A stretch of DNA of 64,000 nt from Rhynchosporium graminicola (Eukaryota; Ascomycota; Leotiomycetes; Helotiales; Ploettnerulaceae): contig FJUW01000074.1 of NCBI GenBank assembly GCA_900074885.1, positions 29,865 to 93,864 on the forward strand, given 5' to 3'. The notes beneath the pieces were generated by a model that worked only from the letters and a program-made list of their open reading frames with translations, searched no databases and was not told where the DNA came from. Below, one piece after another: positions 23,905 to 33,896 of this stretch. The stretch's first letter is position 1. Each line of letters begins with the position of its first letter. A program made the translations under genes and the position numbers.

Positions 23905-25870
23905 ATCTTAAGTCGTATATCGGACGGCAGATCTTCTAGAGATAGTAAATATTAACTAAGATACTGATATAACGCCGGCATAAGGATATAATAAGCTATA
24001 TAATTACGTAGACTATACTCTACTTAGTCGGACTATAGAGCGAATTAGTATAGGAGATTCCTACTCCTAATATAATTTATACTATAATAGTAAGAAGAGG
24101 AAAGGGCTAAGCGAATAAGATCGCGGGAAAAAGGTATATTACTTTACTTCAGAATAGTATTCGATACTTATTCGTATAGTACTATAGCTTTAAGAGAGTT
24201 TAGTACGCGTATAATAAAAGCTTTTAATTCGACCTTACCTGCTAATCCGGGCTCGATATCTATAATAATCCTATAGCTTATATATATATATCCGGATAAC
24301 GCTCTCGATAAGGTATTTATCTTATCTCCGCTTCTGCTATCGGAGATCCGCTATAAGATCTAGAAGTACGCGATAGCTTTCTAGATTAATATAGTCTAAG
24401 TGCGTTCCGCCGGTATTAGTTCTACTCTCGATACCTCCTTACTACGATTTATCGTACTTTAAAAGCCGATCCTCCTTACGCTCTATATAGATAATCGATT
24501 AGTATACCTCGAGGTATATAAGTATACCTAAGAGATATAATATAATATATATTTTCAGATAGATATAGATATATTAAGCTTAATCTTAAGGTCCTATAAG
24601 GAGTATATAGAGATATTACAAATAATAAAGACTAGATTAGCTATAGGACTTAAGCGCTTAGAGATCCTATTTCGTATTTACTTTACTTATAAGGATAATA
24701 AGATAAGTAAAGGATATAACTAGGAACTAGATAAGGGCGGATTTTTAAAAACCTTAACTATATTTAAGAACCTAGTAGCTTTATACTTTATTATAATTAA
24801 TAAGGAGAGATTAGTCTGGGCTCGAAGCAAGAGATATACGAAGGAGGCAGTAGAGAAAGTATAGAAAAGGGAGTTTAAGAGAAGAGTAAAACCTTCTAAG
24901 GTATTTCGAATATTAATATCTCTTCGCTTAGCGGAGGAGTATACGTATATCTCTGGACTAGTAACTTACTAGGCGCAGGTATTATAGCGAAAGGTAGATA
25001 GATAATTAGAGCGAAAGAGAAGTTTACTATAGTTCTTAAGGCGAAAATAATCCTGCTTAGCTTATAATAGAGGTAAAGAGTCTGCACTATCCTCTTTATA
25101 TAATTCTTAGCTTATAAAGTAAAGTAATAGCTAGCTGCCTTATTCCAGATAATAAGTCTAGAGTAAAGGTTACTTATAGAGGAATTATAAAGTATATTTT
25201 TATAACGTATAAAGAATCTTACATATAGAGATAAGACTTCTTCTATAGTTTTTAATCTTATAAGGATAATAGATAATATAGACCTATTTAGATAGGTAAG
25301 GGATATAGGCCTAAAGCTAAGAGTAAGTAGCTTCAGATAACTTAAGAAGCTTATAGTAAGCTGATATAGGGATATAAGTAATTAGAAGTTATCTATAGAT
25401 TAGAGTAGTAGTAGTAGCTATCGGTAGTATAAATATAGATAGAGTTCTTAGTATAGAGGAATATTAATAGCTTAACCGTAGAAGGGGAGCGAGAAAGAAG
25501 CGTTATAAGGATAATTTTCGAGATTTTTAATACTCGAATATTTTAAGATAAAAGAAAGATTAGGATTTTAATTATATAGAGTTAAAAGTAGATTATTAAG
25601 AGGTTTAGGGGTATATAGCTAAGAATTAACTTTATAGGTAATAGAGAGTAGTTAATATTAGCAGGACTTATAGGGTAGGAATTTCTATAGTAAAGAGGGT
25701 ATTAGTATAAAAGAGTAGCTATAGGTATTATAATTAGAGGGTAAGGCTTTATATAGTAATTAATATACTAGTATAGTATTTACTGAATAGAGAAAGGGTT
25801 ATAATAGCAGGGATAGTAGTAGAGTAGTTACTAGAAAGAGAAGGGTTTCGAGGATAAGAGTCGAGTTATA
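23905..25870 (+). pseudogene. RIP-silenced frame of unknown family (relic 9)
   Basis: A single plus frame of about 650 codons starts beside the palindrome and reads through TAG/TAA at likely Gln/Trp sites. Segments: STIALREFSTRIIKAFNSTL, GLKRLEILFRIYFTYKDNK, LISLRLAEEYTYISGLVTYW, then a Gln-rich basic region (NRRRGARKKRYKDNFRD). The basic C-terminal part suggests nucleic-acid binding, which is inference only. Family not recognised. Confidence 0.5.
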
Positions 25871-26089
25871 ATAATTAAATAAAAAAAAGGAATAAGTAGT
25901 AATAATAAGTATAGTATAAGGGTATTTACTATAGAAAATAGATAAGTAAAGATAATGGGAGTTCTTATAGAAAGATTACTTTAAGGGAAATATATTAGTA
26001 TAGAGAGTGAAGCTATAGTGGTTACTATTAGAAGAAAGAGTAGGTTTCAGATAATAGTTAAGTACTAATAATAGAAGTTTTATTATTAG

Positions 26090-28060
26090 TCCTAGAACTT
26101 TCTAAGAGAGTAAAATAATCAGATTTCTAGTATAAGTTATTAGATTTTATAAGAAAGTGTAATAATAATATCTATATTATAAGTTCTAGAATTTTATAAG
26201 GGAGTATAATAATAGGATCTATATTATAGATACTATAATTTCTTAAGAGAGTGTAATAATAATATCTATATTATAAGTTCCAGAATTTTATGAGAGGGTA
26301 TAATAATAGGATCTATATTATAGATCTAGAATTTCTTAAGAAAGTGTAATAATAGTATCTATATTATAGGTTCCAGAATTTTATAAGGGGGTATAATAAT
26401 AAGATCTATATTATAGATCTAGAATTTCTTAAGAAAGTATAATAATAATATCTATATTATAAGTTCTAGAATTTTATAAGGGAGTATAATAATAGGATCT
26501 ATATTATAGATACTATAATTTCTTAAGAGAGTGTAATAATAATATCTATATTATAAGTTCCAGAATTTTATGAGAGGGTATAATAATAGGATCTATATTA
26601 TAGATCTAGAATTTCTTAAGAAAGTGTAATAATAGTATCTATATTATAGGTTCCAGAATTCTGTGAGGGGGTGTAATAATAAGATCTATATTATAGATCT
26701 AGAATTTCTTAAGAAAGTGTAATAATAATATCTATATTATAAGTTCTAGAATTTTATAAGGGGGTATAATAATAGGATCTATATTATAGATACTATAATT
26801 TCTTAAGAGAGTATACTAATAATATCTATATTATAAGTTCTAGAATTTTATAAGGGAGTATAATAATAAGATCTATATTATAGATCTAGAGTTTCTTAAG
26901 ATAGTGTAATAATAATATCTATATTATAAGTTCCAGAATTCTATAAGAGGGTATAATAATAGGATCTATATTATAGATCTAGAATTTCTTAAGAAAGCGA
27001 ATAATAATATCTATATAATAGGTTCTAGAATTTTATAAGGGGGTATAATATTAGGATCTATATTATAGATCTAGAATTTCTTAAGAAAGTGTAATAATAA
27101 TATCTATATTATAAGTTCTAGAATTTTATAAGGGGGTATAATAACAGGATCTATATTATAGATACTATAATTTCTTAAGAGAGTATACTGATAATATCTA
27201 TATTATAGGTTCTAGAATTCTGTGAGGGGGTATAATACTAGGATCTGTGTTATAGATACTATGATTTCTTAAGAAAGTATAATAATAATATTTATATTAT
27301 AAGTTCCAGAATTTTATGAGGGAGTATAATAATAGGATCTGTATTATAGATACTATAATTTCTTGAGAGAGTATAATAATAATATCTATGTTATAGGTTC
27401 TAGAATTTTATAAGAGGGTATAATAATAGGATCTATATTATAGATCTAGAATTTCTTAAGAAAGTGTAATAATAATATCTATATTATAGGTTCCAGAATT
27501 CTATAAGGGGGTGTAATAATAGGATCTATATTATAGATCTAGAATTTCTTAAGAAAGTATAATAATAATATCTATATTATGAGTTCTAGAATTTTGTGAG
27601 GAGGTATAATACTAGGATCTGTGTTATAGATACTATGATTTCTTAAGAAAGTGTAATAATAATATCTATATTATAGGTTCTAGAATTTTATAAGGGAGTA
27701 TAATAATAGGATCTGTATTATAGATTTAGAATTTCTTAAGAGAGTATAATAATAATATCTATATCATAAGTTCCAGAATTTTATAAGGGGGTATAATAAT
27801 AGGATCTGTGTTATAGATCTAGAATTTCTTAAGAAAGTGTAATAATAATATCTATATTATAGGTTCTAGAATTTTATAAGGGGGTATAATAACAGGATCT
27901 ATATTATAGATCTAGAATTTCTTAAAAAAGTATAATAATAATATCTATATTATAAGTTCCAGAATTTCATAAGATAGTATAATAACAGGATTCATATTAT
28001 AGATTCTAGGATTTTTCGAGAGAGTGCAATAACAGGAATCATATTATAGATTATTGAGTA
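26090..28060. repeat. Minisatellite, about 93-bp units (two 46-bp halves), about 21 copies
   Basis: Half-unit A (ggatctatattatagatct, then agaatttcttaagaaagt) alternates with half-unit B (aatatctatattataag, then ttctagaattttataaggg). The A-type core appears at 26,215, 26,309, 26,402 and 26,495, about 93 bp apart. A three-unit higher-order copy is visible: about 130 bp from 26,221 recur identically from 26,501, offset 280 bp. The array ends at the T-rich junction near 28,070. Confidence 0.9.
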
Positions 28061-28103
28061 TATTAAAACTAGTATAATAGTACTTCTTATTAATAAATTC
28101 TGA

Positions 28104-28204
28104 TTTTTTTTTTATAATATAGAAAAATAAGTACTAAAGAGTAATATAGGAATTTTTTTTTTTTTTTTTTCCTTATAACCTTAATATTTTTCTAACCCTA
28201 ACCC
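28104..28204. repeat. Junction with T10, T18 and telomere-type units
   Basis: T10 lies at 28,104-28,113 and T18 at 28,153-28,170. CTAACCCTAACCC lies at 28,192-28,204, about two units of the fungal CCCTAA telomere repeat. To the left is RIP DNA; to the right is normal-composition DNA. The C-rich strand reads left to right, as at a left chromosome end belonging to the right-hand segment. Confidence 0.75.
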
Positions 28205-29045
28205 GTTTTTCTACCTAAGAATCAACCGGTTTTACTTCTCCAAAACGGGTGGAAAGAATGAAAGCGATGAGCCTACACTTGAGGCCTGTGCCGACATACT
28301 TTGGTACTTGCTGTAATAATCTGACCTTGGATGTTCATGTGTAGTACTAGAATATTTCACTTTACATAGGGAGTTAACTAATGTACTGATCTGGTCATTT
28401 CAATCTCTTTTTAATGAGTAGTATCTAGGTTATCTAGCACGGACGAAAATACTAAGATCTCTCCACCTCATACGAAGTACTCTGTCTTAAATACATCTCG
28501 ATTTGATTAGCTACATATAGCTCGAAACCTTTATATATTACCTGTAATTACTCTTCTTGCTCCATCGTGGGACTCGGACAAGGTAGTCGCATCGATCCTC
28601 GTAGGATTCCAACTTCATACTTCTTATACCTCTAAGAATTTTAGTAGCTCTCTTAGCTGGATAGTTGCCCTTTACAACTGATGTTCGTCTTTGGTGAACC
28701 GACTAGTATGGAGCGTGGATACAGTATATCAATTTTTCCCACCCGCTTCAAACGTTAAATTTGTTGTATATCACAGCTCAAATCTCAACGCTTACTCTGT
28801 AGACAAAGGCGGGGGGGGATAGTATGAAGCTCAAACCCAGTGTTTATAGTTTAATTGTCCCATTTACCAATTGAGTGAGTATTGTCTCTTGACGATAGCA
28901 TATTTATGCTACTATCCACCCCGGGAATGTTTTCCAGCGTAATAAGGTTGACACTGTCCAATTAATACAAAAGAAATCCTGGCAGCCCCAATAACCCACT
29001 ATGAAGCATTCCGGGGGTGGGGGCGAGTAATAGCAATACTCGCGA
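28205..29045. other. Intergenic, normal composition
   Basis: First normal-composition DNA after the junction. No gene recognised. It contains a run of eight or nine G near 28,811 and a degraded tRNA-like stretch (see rejected items). Confidence 0.5.
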
Positions 29046-29049
29046 GGAG

Positions 29050-29056
29050 TATATAA
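29050..29056 (+). promoter_or_regulatory. TATA box of the 29.1-kb secreted protein
   Basis: TATATAA, 78 bp upstream of the chosen ATG at 29,134. Confidence 0.5.
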
Positions 29057-29133
29057 CTCAAGCTGCAGTCCTCCCTCCATGCTTGGTTTTTTCACACCAT
29101 ACTCCTTCGAACAACACTACCGCACCTTGCGCC

Positions 29134-29463
29134 ATGAAGCATTTCTTCATCCTCTTAGCGTTCGTCGCTGCCAGCCACGCCAATACAATTGTTGTCTGTA
29201 GAGACGCAGGCATTGACACTGTCACGATTCAAGATATACAAAATGCAATTAAAAACAAAGTCCAGCGTACAGAGTTACACCTTGATGGACCAGGTTACAC
29301 GAACGTTCATGTTGAGAAGTGTGGTGGTACAAAGGATGTTGTGACCTTTTGTAAGGGCGGGCCATACGTTGGCTCACACCAGGCGTTTACCCCAACTGGG
29401 GGAGGAATAATCTGTGCTCCCGCGAATACCGCCTACATGCCTAACTGTTCTTTCAAGTGTTGA
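29134..29463 (+). CDS. Small secreted cysteine-rich protein (candidate effector)
   Basis: 109 residues in one exon. The N-terminus MKHFFILLAFVAASHA is a typical cleavable signal peptide. The mature part of about 93 residues has six cysteines (VVC, EKC, TFC, IIC, NC, KC at the end), an even number suited to disulphide bonds in the apoplast or medium. The frame is open upstream to 29,017, but the ATG at 29,134 is chosen because it gives the signal peptide and sits 78 bp after a TATA box. The protein resembles no family I can name. Size, Cys content and position beside RIP-rich DNA fit fungal effector-type proteins; that role is inference. Confidence 0.7.
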   Translation: MKHFFILLAFVAASHANTIVVCRDAGIDTVTIQDIQNAIKNKVQRTELHLDGPGYTNVHVEKCGGTKDVVTFCKGGPYVGSHQAFTPTGGGIICAPANTAYMPNCSFKC

Positions 29464-29469
29464 TGAGTA

Positions 29470-31395
29470 TGCCTTCCTTGGTGAAGTAAGAAATCTTGAT
29501 CGATACTTACAATACATAGAAAGATCTGTTGCACCCTCTACGTACCCTACGAACAACTGGCAATACTAGAAACAATGGTCAACCAACAGGCGGAAGAGGA
29601 AACATCATTGCCTACGTACGGACGTCGATCACGGTTCTTCAGTCGTCGATATATGGAGGGATCAGCCGAGACGGAACAATGTCATAACTTTCCTTTTCTT
29701 TTGTATTCTATCGAGTGGCAGAGCCACATTCTTGTTGTAATAGGCGTGGAGATGGATCGTAATACCCGATTCTGACTTGGTTCCTTTCTCATTCTCGCAT
29801 GGAAAAAACAGGCTGTCTTCTAGGCTGGTGCGGACGCCCTGGAAGAATTATCAAAAGCCTTTACGGAGCAAGTTAGAGACCCATACATGAAAATGAAACT
29901 CGTTTTCCAACTTCGCGATGTCAGATACGAGATGATAAAGGGGTCTTCAACGACAATAGAGAAGCTTCACCGGCAAGGATCCCGCCCACGCAACTGGAGA
30001 CGGAGTAGACATCAGCCTCAATCCTCCTTTCAAGCGACCTCACAAAGACTAGATGACATTAGAATTGGATGATTACAATGCTATCCTGAAGTATCTGATT
30101 TGGTACTACGTAATACTAGAGTGAAGAAGTCGAGAACAAGGGTTCTTCGCACAAGAATTCCAAAGCAGCTTATTAACATTGGCACAGCACATCGTGATTC
30201 AGATAGATTCACTGGTAAGATATGCTCTTAGCATATCTTACCAAGGTCGCATCCTACAAAAGCAATCTATTTTGGCCGTAGGCACGACCTTCGGGTTGTG
30301 GCATCGTTTGAAGTGAGTCACGTGTCATCCCTCGGGACCCTTGGGGTGCCCCTGAACAAAACAGGATACGCAGAAAGATAGAACAGCCTAAATTGAGAGG
30401 GACTGAAAACACTACCGCGCTGAGATCCCTGCGTATTATTGAGCAGTGTCCTATGTTGACCAGCGACACGATCTACAGTGACGGCCTGTGCTTCAGTTCA
30501 GACATTCCACCTAAGTAGGGCTTATGGGAGGAGTTCACGGCACGATTAGCTTTGTAATAGCAATATACGTTTCAAAATACGGCTTAACATAGCCACCTTT
30601 CTCTTCTTGCATACTTTATGCAAGGTTACAACCCTCATTAATCCTAGCAATAAATTAGCTCAGGTAGGCTGTATTAAGCTTTTTAAAGTACGTAATCTTT
30701 CAACTCCTTCAGTCGCTAGTCTACGAATACTGGAACTGTGGTGCCAGTAAAGCAAGGAAAAGAGAGGTGAGAAATCCCGATCGCGTCATCTAGTCATAAT
30801 GAAAGGACTTTTTCCACTCTATGTAATAATATAGCTGATAGGCATGGTTTAATAGAGTTTGTTGCCCAAGATTTTTCAACTACCTTCTCTCACGCCCTGT
30901 AGGCAGAAGGGCAGTTGCTTCACGCAACTTCGTAAGTCTTCGGGTATTAATACGGACTTGGCGCATTGCACTCCGACCAACAAATAGAGCGGAACAACAT
31001 CAAAGCTCAAATATATGAAAAGGTTTATCGTAATTTCGTACAGAGGTTCGTGTCTAATAGGCGAACCTATGACAGGCGCAAGCCCTCTCTGCAGTCATTG
31101 CTTGTTACCTTCGGAACAGCGGATAATAAAGCTCTTCATCCATGGCGCTAACGAGATGCGCGGTAGTTTGTGTCGCTATGCTAGATCCCCCTTTGATGAT
31201 TTGCTGACTTGGAATTCGATAAAAAAACTGCTTCTGATGGACATGCTTATGAGTCCTCTTCAGGCGCCAAAGCATCCTCAATGAGATATTACATTTGAAA
31301 GCTATTCGTCATGTCTAGTGCCCAAAGTGTTCTCTTTTTAACGAGTTGCGAATTCGGCCAGTCAAATGTGGTACTTGCAGTCGCCTATGAGCTGT
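29470..31395. other. Gene-poor stretch with unassigned short frames
   Basis: Open frames at 29,575-29,775, 29,887-30,072, 30,966-31,151 and 31,015-31,284 are short and unrelated to known proteins. The stretch 29,830-29,990 reads protein-like (LEELSKAFTEQVRDPYMKMK) and may be a broken exon. No intact gene supported. Confidence 0.4.
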
Positions 31396-31399
31396 CGAG

Positions 31400-31841
31400 A
31401 TGAAGCGGGGTAGATATTCGGAATCGATTATTCGGGCATGAGGCCACAAGGCATACACACACCTGAAATCAGCCCTGCATCAGGTATAAAAGCACAGGCA
31501 TGCTACTTTATCGCGGTAAATTAAGCGAGGTTACACCCTCTCTAATACTTATTTTCCTCGTCAAAACTACTACCTTATACGCTATTAAATTATTTAGTAG
31601 AGCATTCGAATAGTTAAATATGTTATAACTAATAAGGTTACTCTTTTCAAATTATTTATCAGGCGTAGTATCGTTATTATAGAAGTGCTAGAGTAGACCC
31701 TTATCCCTACTTTCGCACGATTTCTCTAAGTCAATTCTTAAGCAAATAAAAGCGGCATGTACAGGAATTGGTATGCTATGCATGTGTGCCTTGTGGCCTC
31801 ATGCACCAATAATCGATTCCGGATATTCACATAGCCTCATT
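31400..31841. mobile_element. 442-bp inverted-repeat element (MITE-like)
   Basis: The left arm 31,400-31,460 and right arm 31,782-31,841 are inverted copies of about 60 bp. The shared core is GGAATCGATTATT, then GCATGAGGCCACAAGGCA. The interior is AT-rich, has no coding frame, and resembles part of 54,390-54,560. This fits a non-autonomous DNA transposon. No clear target duplication was visible, so the superfamily is open. Confidence 0.7.
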
Positions 31842-32085
31842 CGCAGCGCTGGCACCTCGAGTCCTGGCCCTGAGCCGTCAGTCAAATGGATCAGGAGTAG
31901 TAAAGGAGATAAATAAGATCAGCTTTCATACTATACCTGGCCTTGGTATGTTCGAAGCCTCCTTGAAAAACTTCAAACTACGGCAAGACACCCTTCCACA
32001 TAAACCTGGCTGTTCTAGCGCCAGGACGATTATCGACTCGACGCTACAAATTGTGACCCCATAGAATCCGAAAAGGTACATCAGT

Positions 32086-33252
32086 ATGGTTGACTGGCAA
32101 CGAGGACTAGCTACTAATTTGCAACCTGCAGTCTTGATCGTCGACCCTCTTCTATCACCTGCCCATGATATACTCAATGACTCGAGTTGGAAATACGCCA
32201 TTCTCGGTTTATGCAGCGTCACACCGTCACTATTTCCCGGTGAGGCATGGCTTGCCGCTTTCTGGAAGTATCCTTGGTGAGAAATAGTGTGTCTTAATAA
32301 CTTATCAACCTTTCTAATGATGGCTGGTTCTGAACAGCTGCGCAACAGGCTTTCCATATCCGCTCCCTTAGTCAAACCTCCTCGAGGATATCTATTGTGT
32401 CTGTAACTTCATATCGATAGTACTATTTTATCCTTATCTTAGGCCCTTAACGCTTCGAGAAGTGCATGTGGGATTAACAGTCAGATGGCAGTATCAGAGC
32501 CATAAATTAACGTTATGCATATATATCTCCTTCCTTACCAGAGATAGATTTACCGCTGAAAAATATTCCCGACACCGCGCACTTTATTGGACCCATCGTG
32601 TTCGCAGGACAACCACTATCACAAACTCACCCTGGGCTACTGGTATGGCTGCAGAATGGACCGACGGTATAAGTGAGCCTAGGATCACATCAAGAAGGTA
32701 ATACTGATCAAGCGCTGGGGGAAGCCATGGGACTACGCATTCTTCTAGATGCAGACCTGACGTTCAGATTTTGTGGAAGTTTAGAGCCGACCCAGACTCA
32801 AAGGCCAATGAGAAAATAGATGCGCTCTTGCGCCTTTAAATTGAACAAGTCAAGGTAAAGACTATCAGTTGATTAGACGCCAATCCCCTAGCTGCACTCC
32901 GAAGCGGTTCGGTGTTGCGGTACATCACGGAGGCGCAAATTCTTGGTTTAAGACGAATTGGTAAGCTCGTCTGATATACTCGGGTCCAGACCTCGAAACT
33001 GACATATTGTTCAGGTGTGGCATTCCACAGGTCATATTGGCGCAGTGGTATGATACGTATGACCATGCCAGCACAGCTTCGTACCTGGCAATAGGTGTTT
33101 ACGGAAATGAACTTGTAGCCCTAATGGTTAATGCGAACAAGTTTGGGAAAACGCTTATAATGGCCGCAGGTGACGAATCTTTGCGAGAAAGGCTAGAGCT
33201 ATGGGCAAACTGTGCTAAACATCGGAAGGTAGACGATGTGCAGCGGACCTGA
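32086..33252 (+). pseudogene. UDP-glycosyltransferase (GT1) pseudogene
   Basis: Three pieces in different plus frames line up with a fungal UDP-glycosyltransferase. The first (32,086-32,280) has PAVLIVDPLLSPAHDI and WKYAIL. The second (about 32,575-32,760) has HFIGPIVFAGQPLSQTHPG, then SLGSHQEGNTDQALGEAM. The third (33,007-33,252) has GIPQVILAQWYDTYDHAS. SLGS and the PQVILAQWYDTYDHA segment are the nucleotide-sugar side of GT-B enzymes. A TAA stands directly before VSLGS, a frameshift follows LLDAD, and the usual HHGG segment is not readable. The gene is broken. The substrate cannot be told. Confidence 0.75.
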
Positions 33253-33259
33253 TCATACA

Positions 33260-33890
33260 GCTTGCCCAAGATCATTGAAACGCCCGCGTAGGGACTCGCC
33301 GTGTGGTGAACTGCCATCTCCAAAGCGAAGTCTTAGCTGCAAACTTGAAATTTTCGGACAATACAGTCTACTGCGGACATGACCTAAGAGTCATCATTCT
33401 ATTTAAGTCAATACTTGTGCACACTAGGTACTATAATGGGGCGGCGTGGGAAGCATATATTAGTCACTAGCTAGAGTTTCTGTCAAGCAAGAATCCTCTG
33501 CAGGGAACATCATTTGTGATAACAAGTCAGGTTCTATCCTCTCCGAGGCCAGGACATTGAAAGTTTCGCAGACCTAGAGGGCTGGATGAGCAATGTGGGA
33601 TTAAGGGCTATTTGCACAGAGTTGTGATCAGGATGGAATCGCGTATTCCATTTTGTAATCTTAGCTCCTTTCGAGTTGACGTGAAAGTGAGATCCGCATG
33701 GAAGAGTCAGATCTTTGTCGTAACTCGTGAAAAAACGGATCGGATATACTTACTTCGACAATATCAACACCTAACTCCTTGTATATATCTCTCAGCGCAG
33801 AACTTTCGCTCCAGTATGCCGAATACCCCTGTTTGAGAATAAAGCGATCGTCTTTCGCAGCCAGCGCGAATAAACCAGGGTAGATGTCGA
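33260..33890. other. Between UGT and CP2 relics, nothing recognised
   Basis: Short overlapping frames on both strands, none with a family motif. Confidence 0.4.
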
Positions 33891-33896
33891 GCCCTA

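Larger units (their letters stand above)
1..28150. other. AT-rich block with saturating RIP signature
   Basis: The whole stretch is TpA-rich. CpA and TpG dinucleotides are nearly missing on both strands, while CpG (cgcg, tcga) and ApC are still common. This is the pattern left by repeat-induced point mutation acting at CpA. TAG and TAA occur in most frames, but TGA is rare, because TGA needs a TpG. No intact gene lies here. The block holds one identifiable transposon relic, several tandem arrays and a set of degraded long frames, listed separately. It stops abruptly at the T18/telomere-like junction near 28,150-28,205, beyond which base composition becomes normal. Confidence 0.9.

Noticed and set aside
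3182..25870. Alternative genetic code with TAA/TAG read as amino acids
   Set aside because: The near-absence of CpA and TpG on both strands fully explains the stop codons and the rarity of TGA, and neighbouring genes use the standard code.
23905..25870. Starship captain (DUF3435 tyrosine recombinase) in relic 9
   Set aside because: The basic Gln-rich tail made it tempting, but I could not find the R...HxxR...Y catalytic pattern.
26090..28060. CRISPR-like array
   Set aside because: Units are contiguous diverged repeats without unique spacers; this is a fungal minisatellite.
1..28150. LTR retrotransposon remnants
   Set aside because: I looked for reverse transcriptase, integrase and long terminal repeats in stop-masked frames and found none I could defend, although heavy RIP could hide them.
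28820..28895. tRNA-like stretch on the minus strand (CTCAATTGGTAAATG D-arm-like and GGTTTGAGC T-loop-like words)
   Set aside because: Acceptor and T stems do not pair and the 5' end does not match, so at best it is a degraded tRNA-derived fragment.
29017..29133. N-terminal extension of the 29.1-kb secreted protein
   Set aside because: The upstream start would hide the signal peptide and lies before the TATA box at 29,050.
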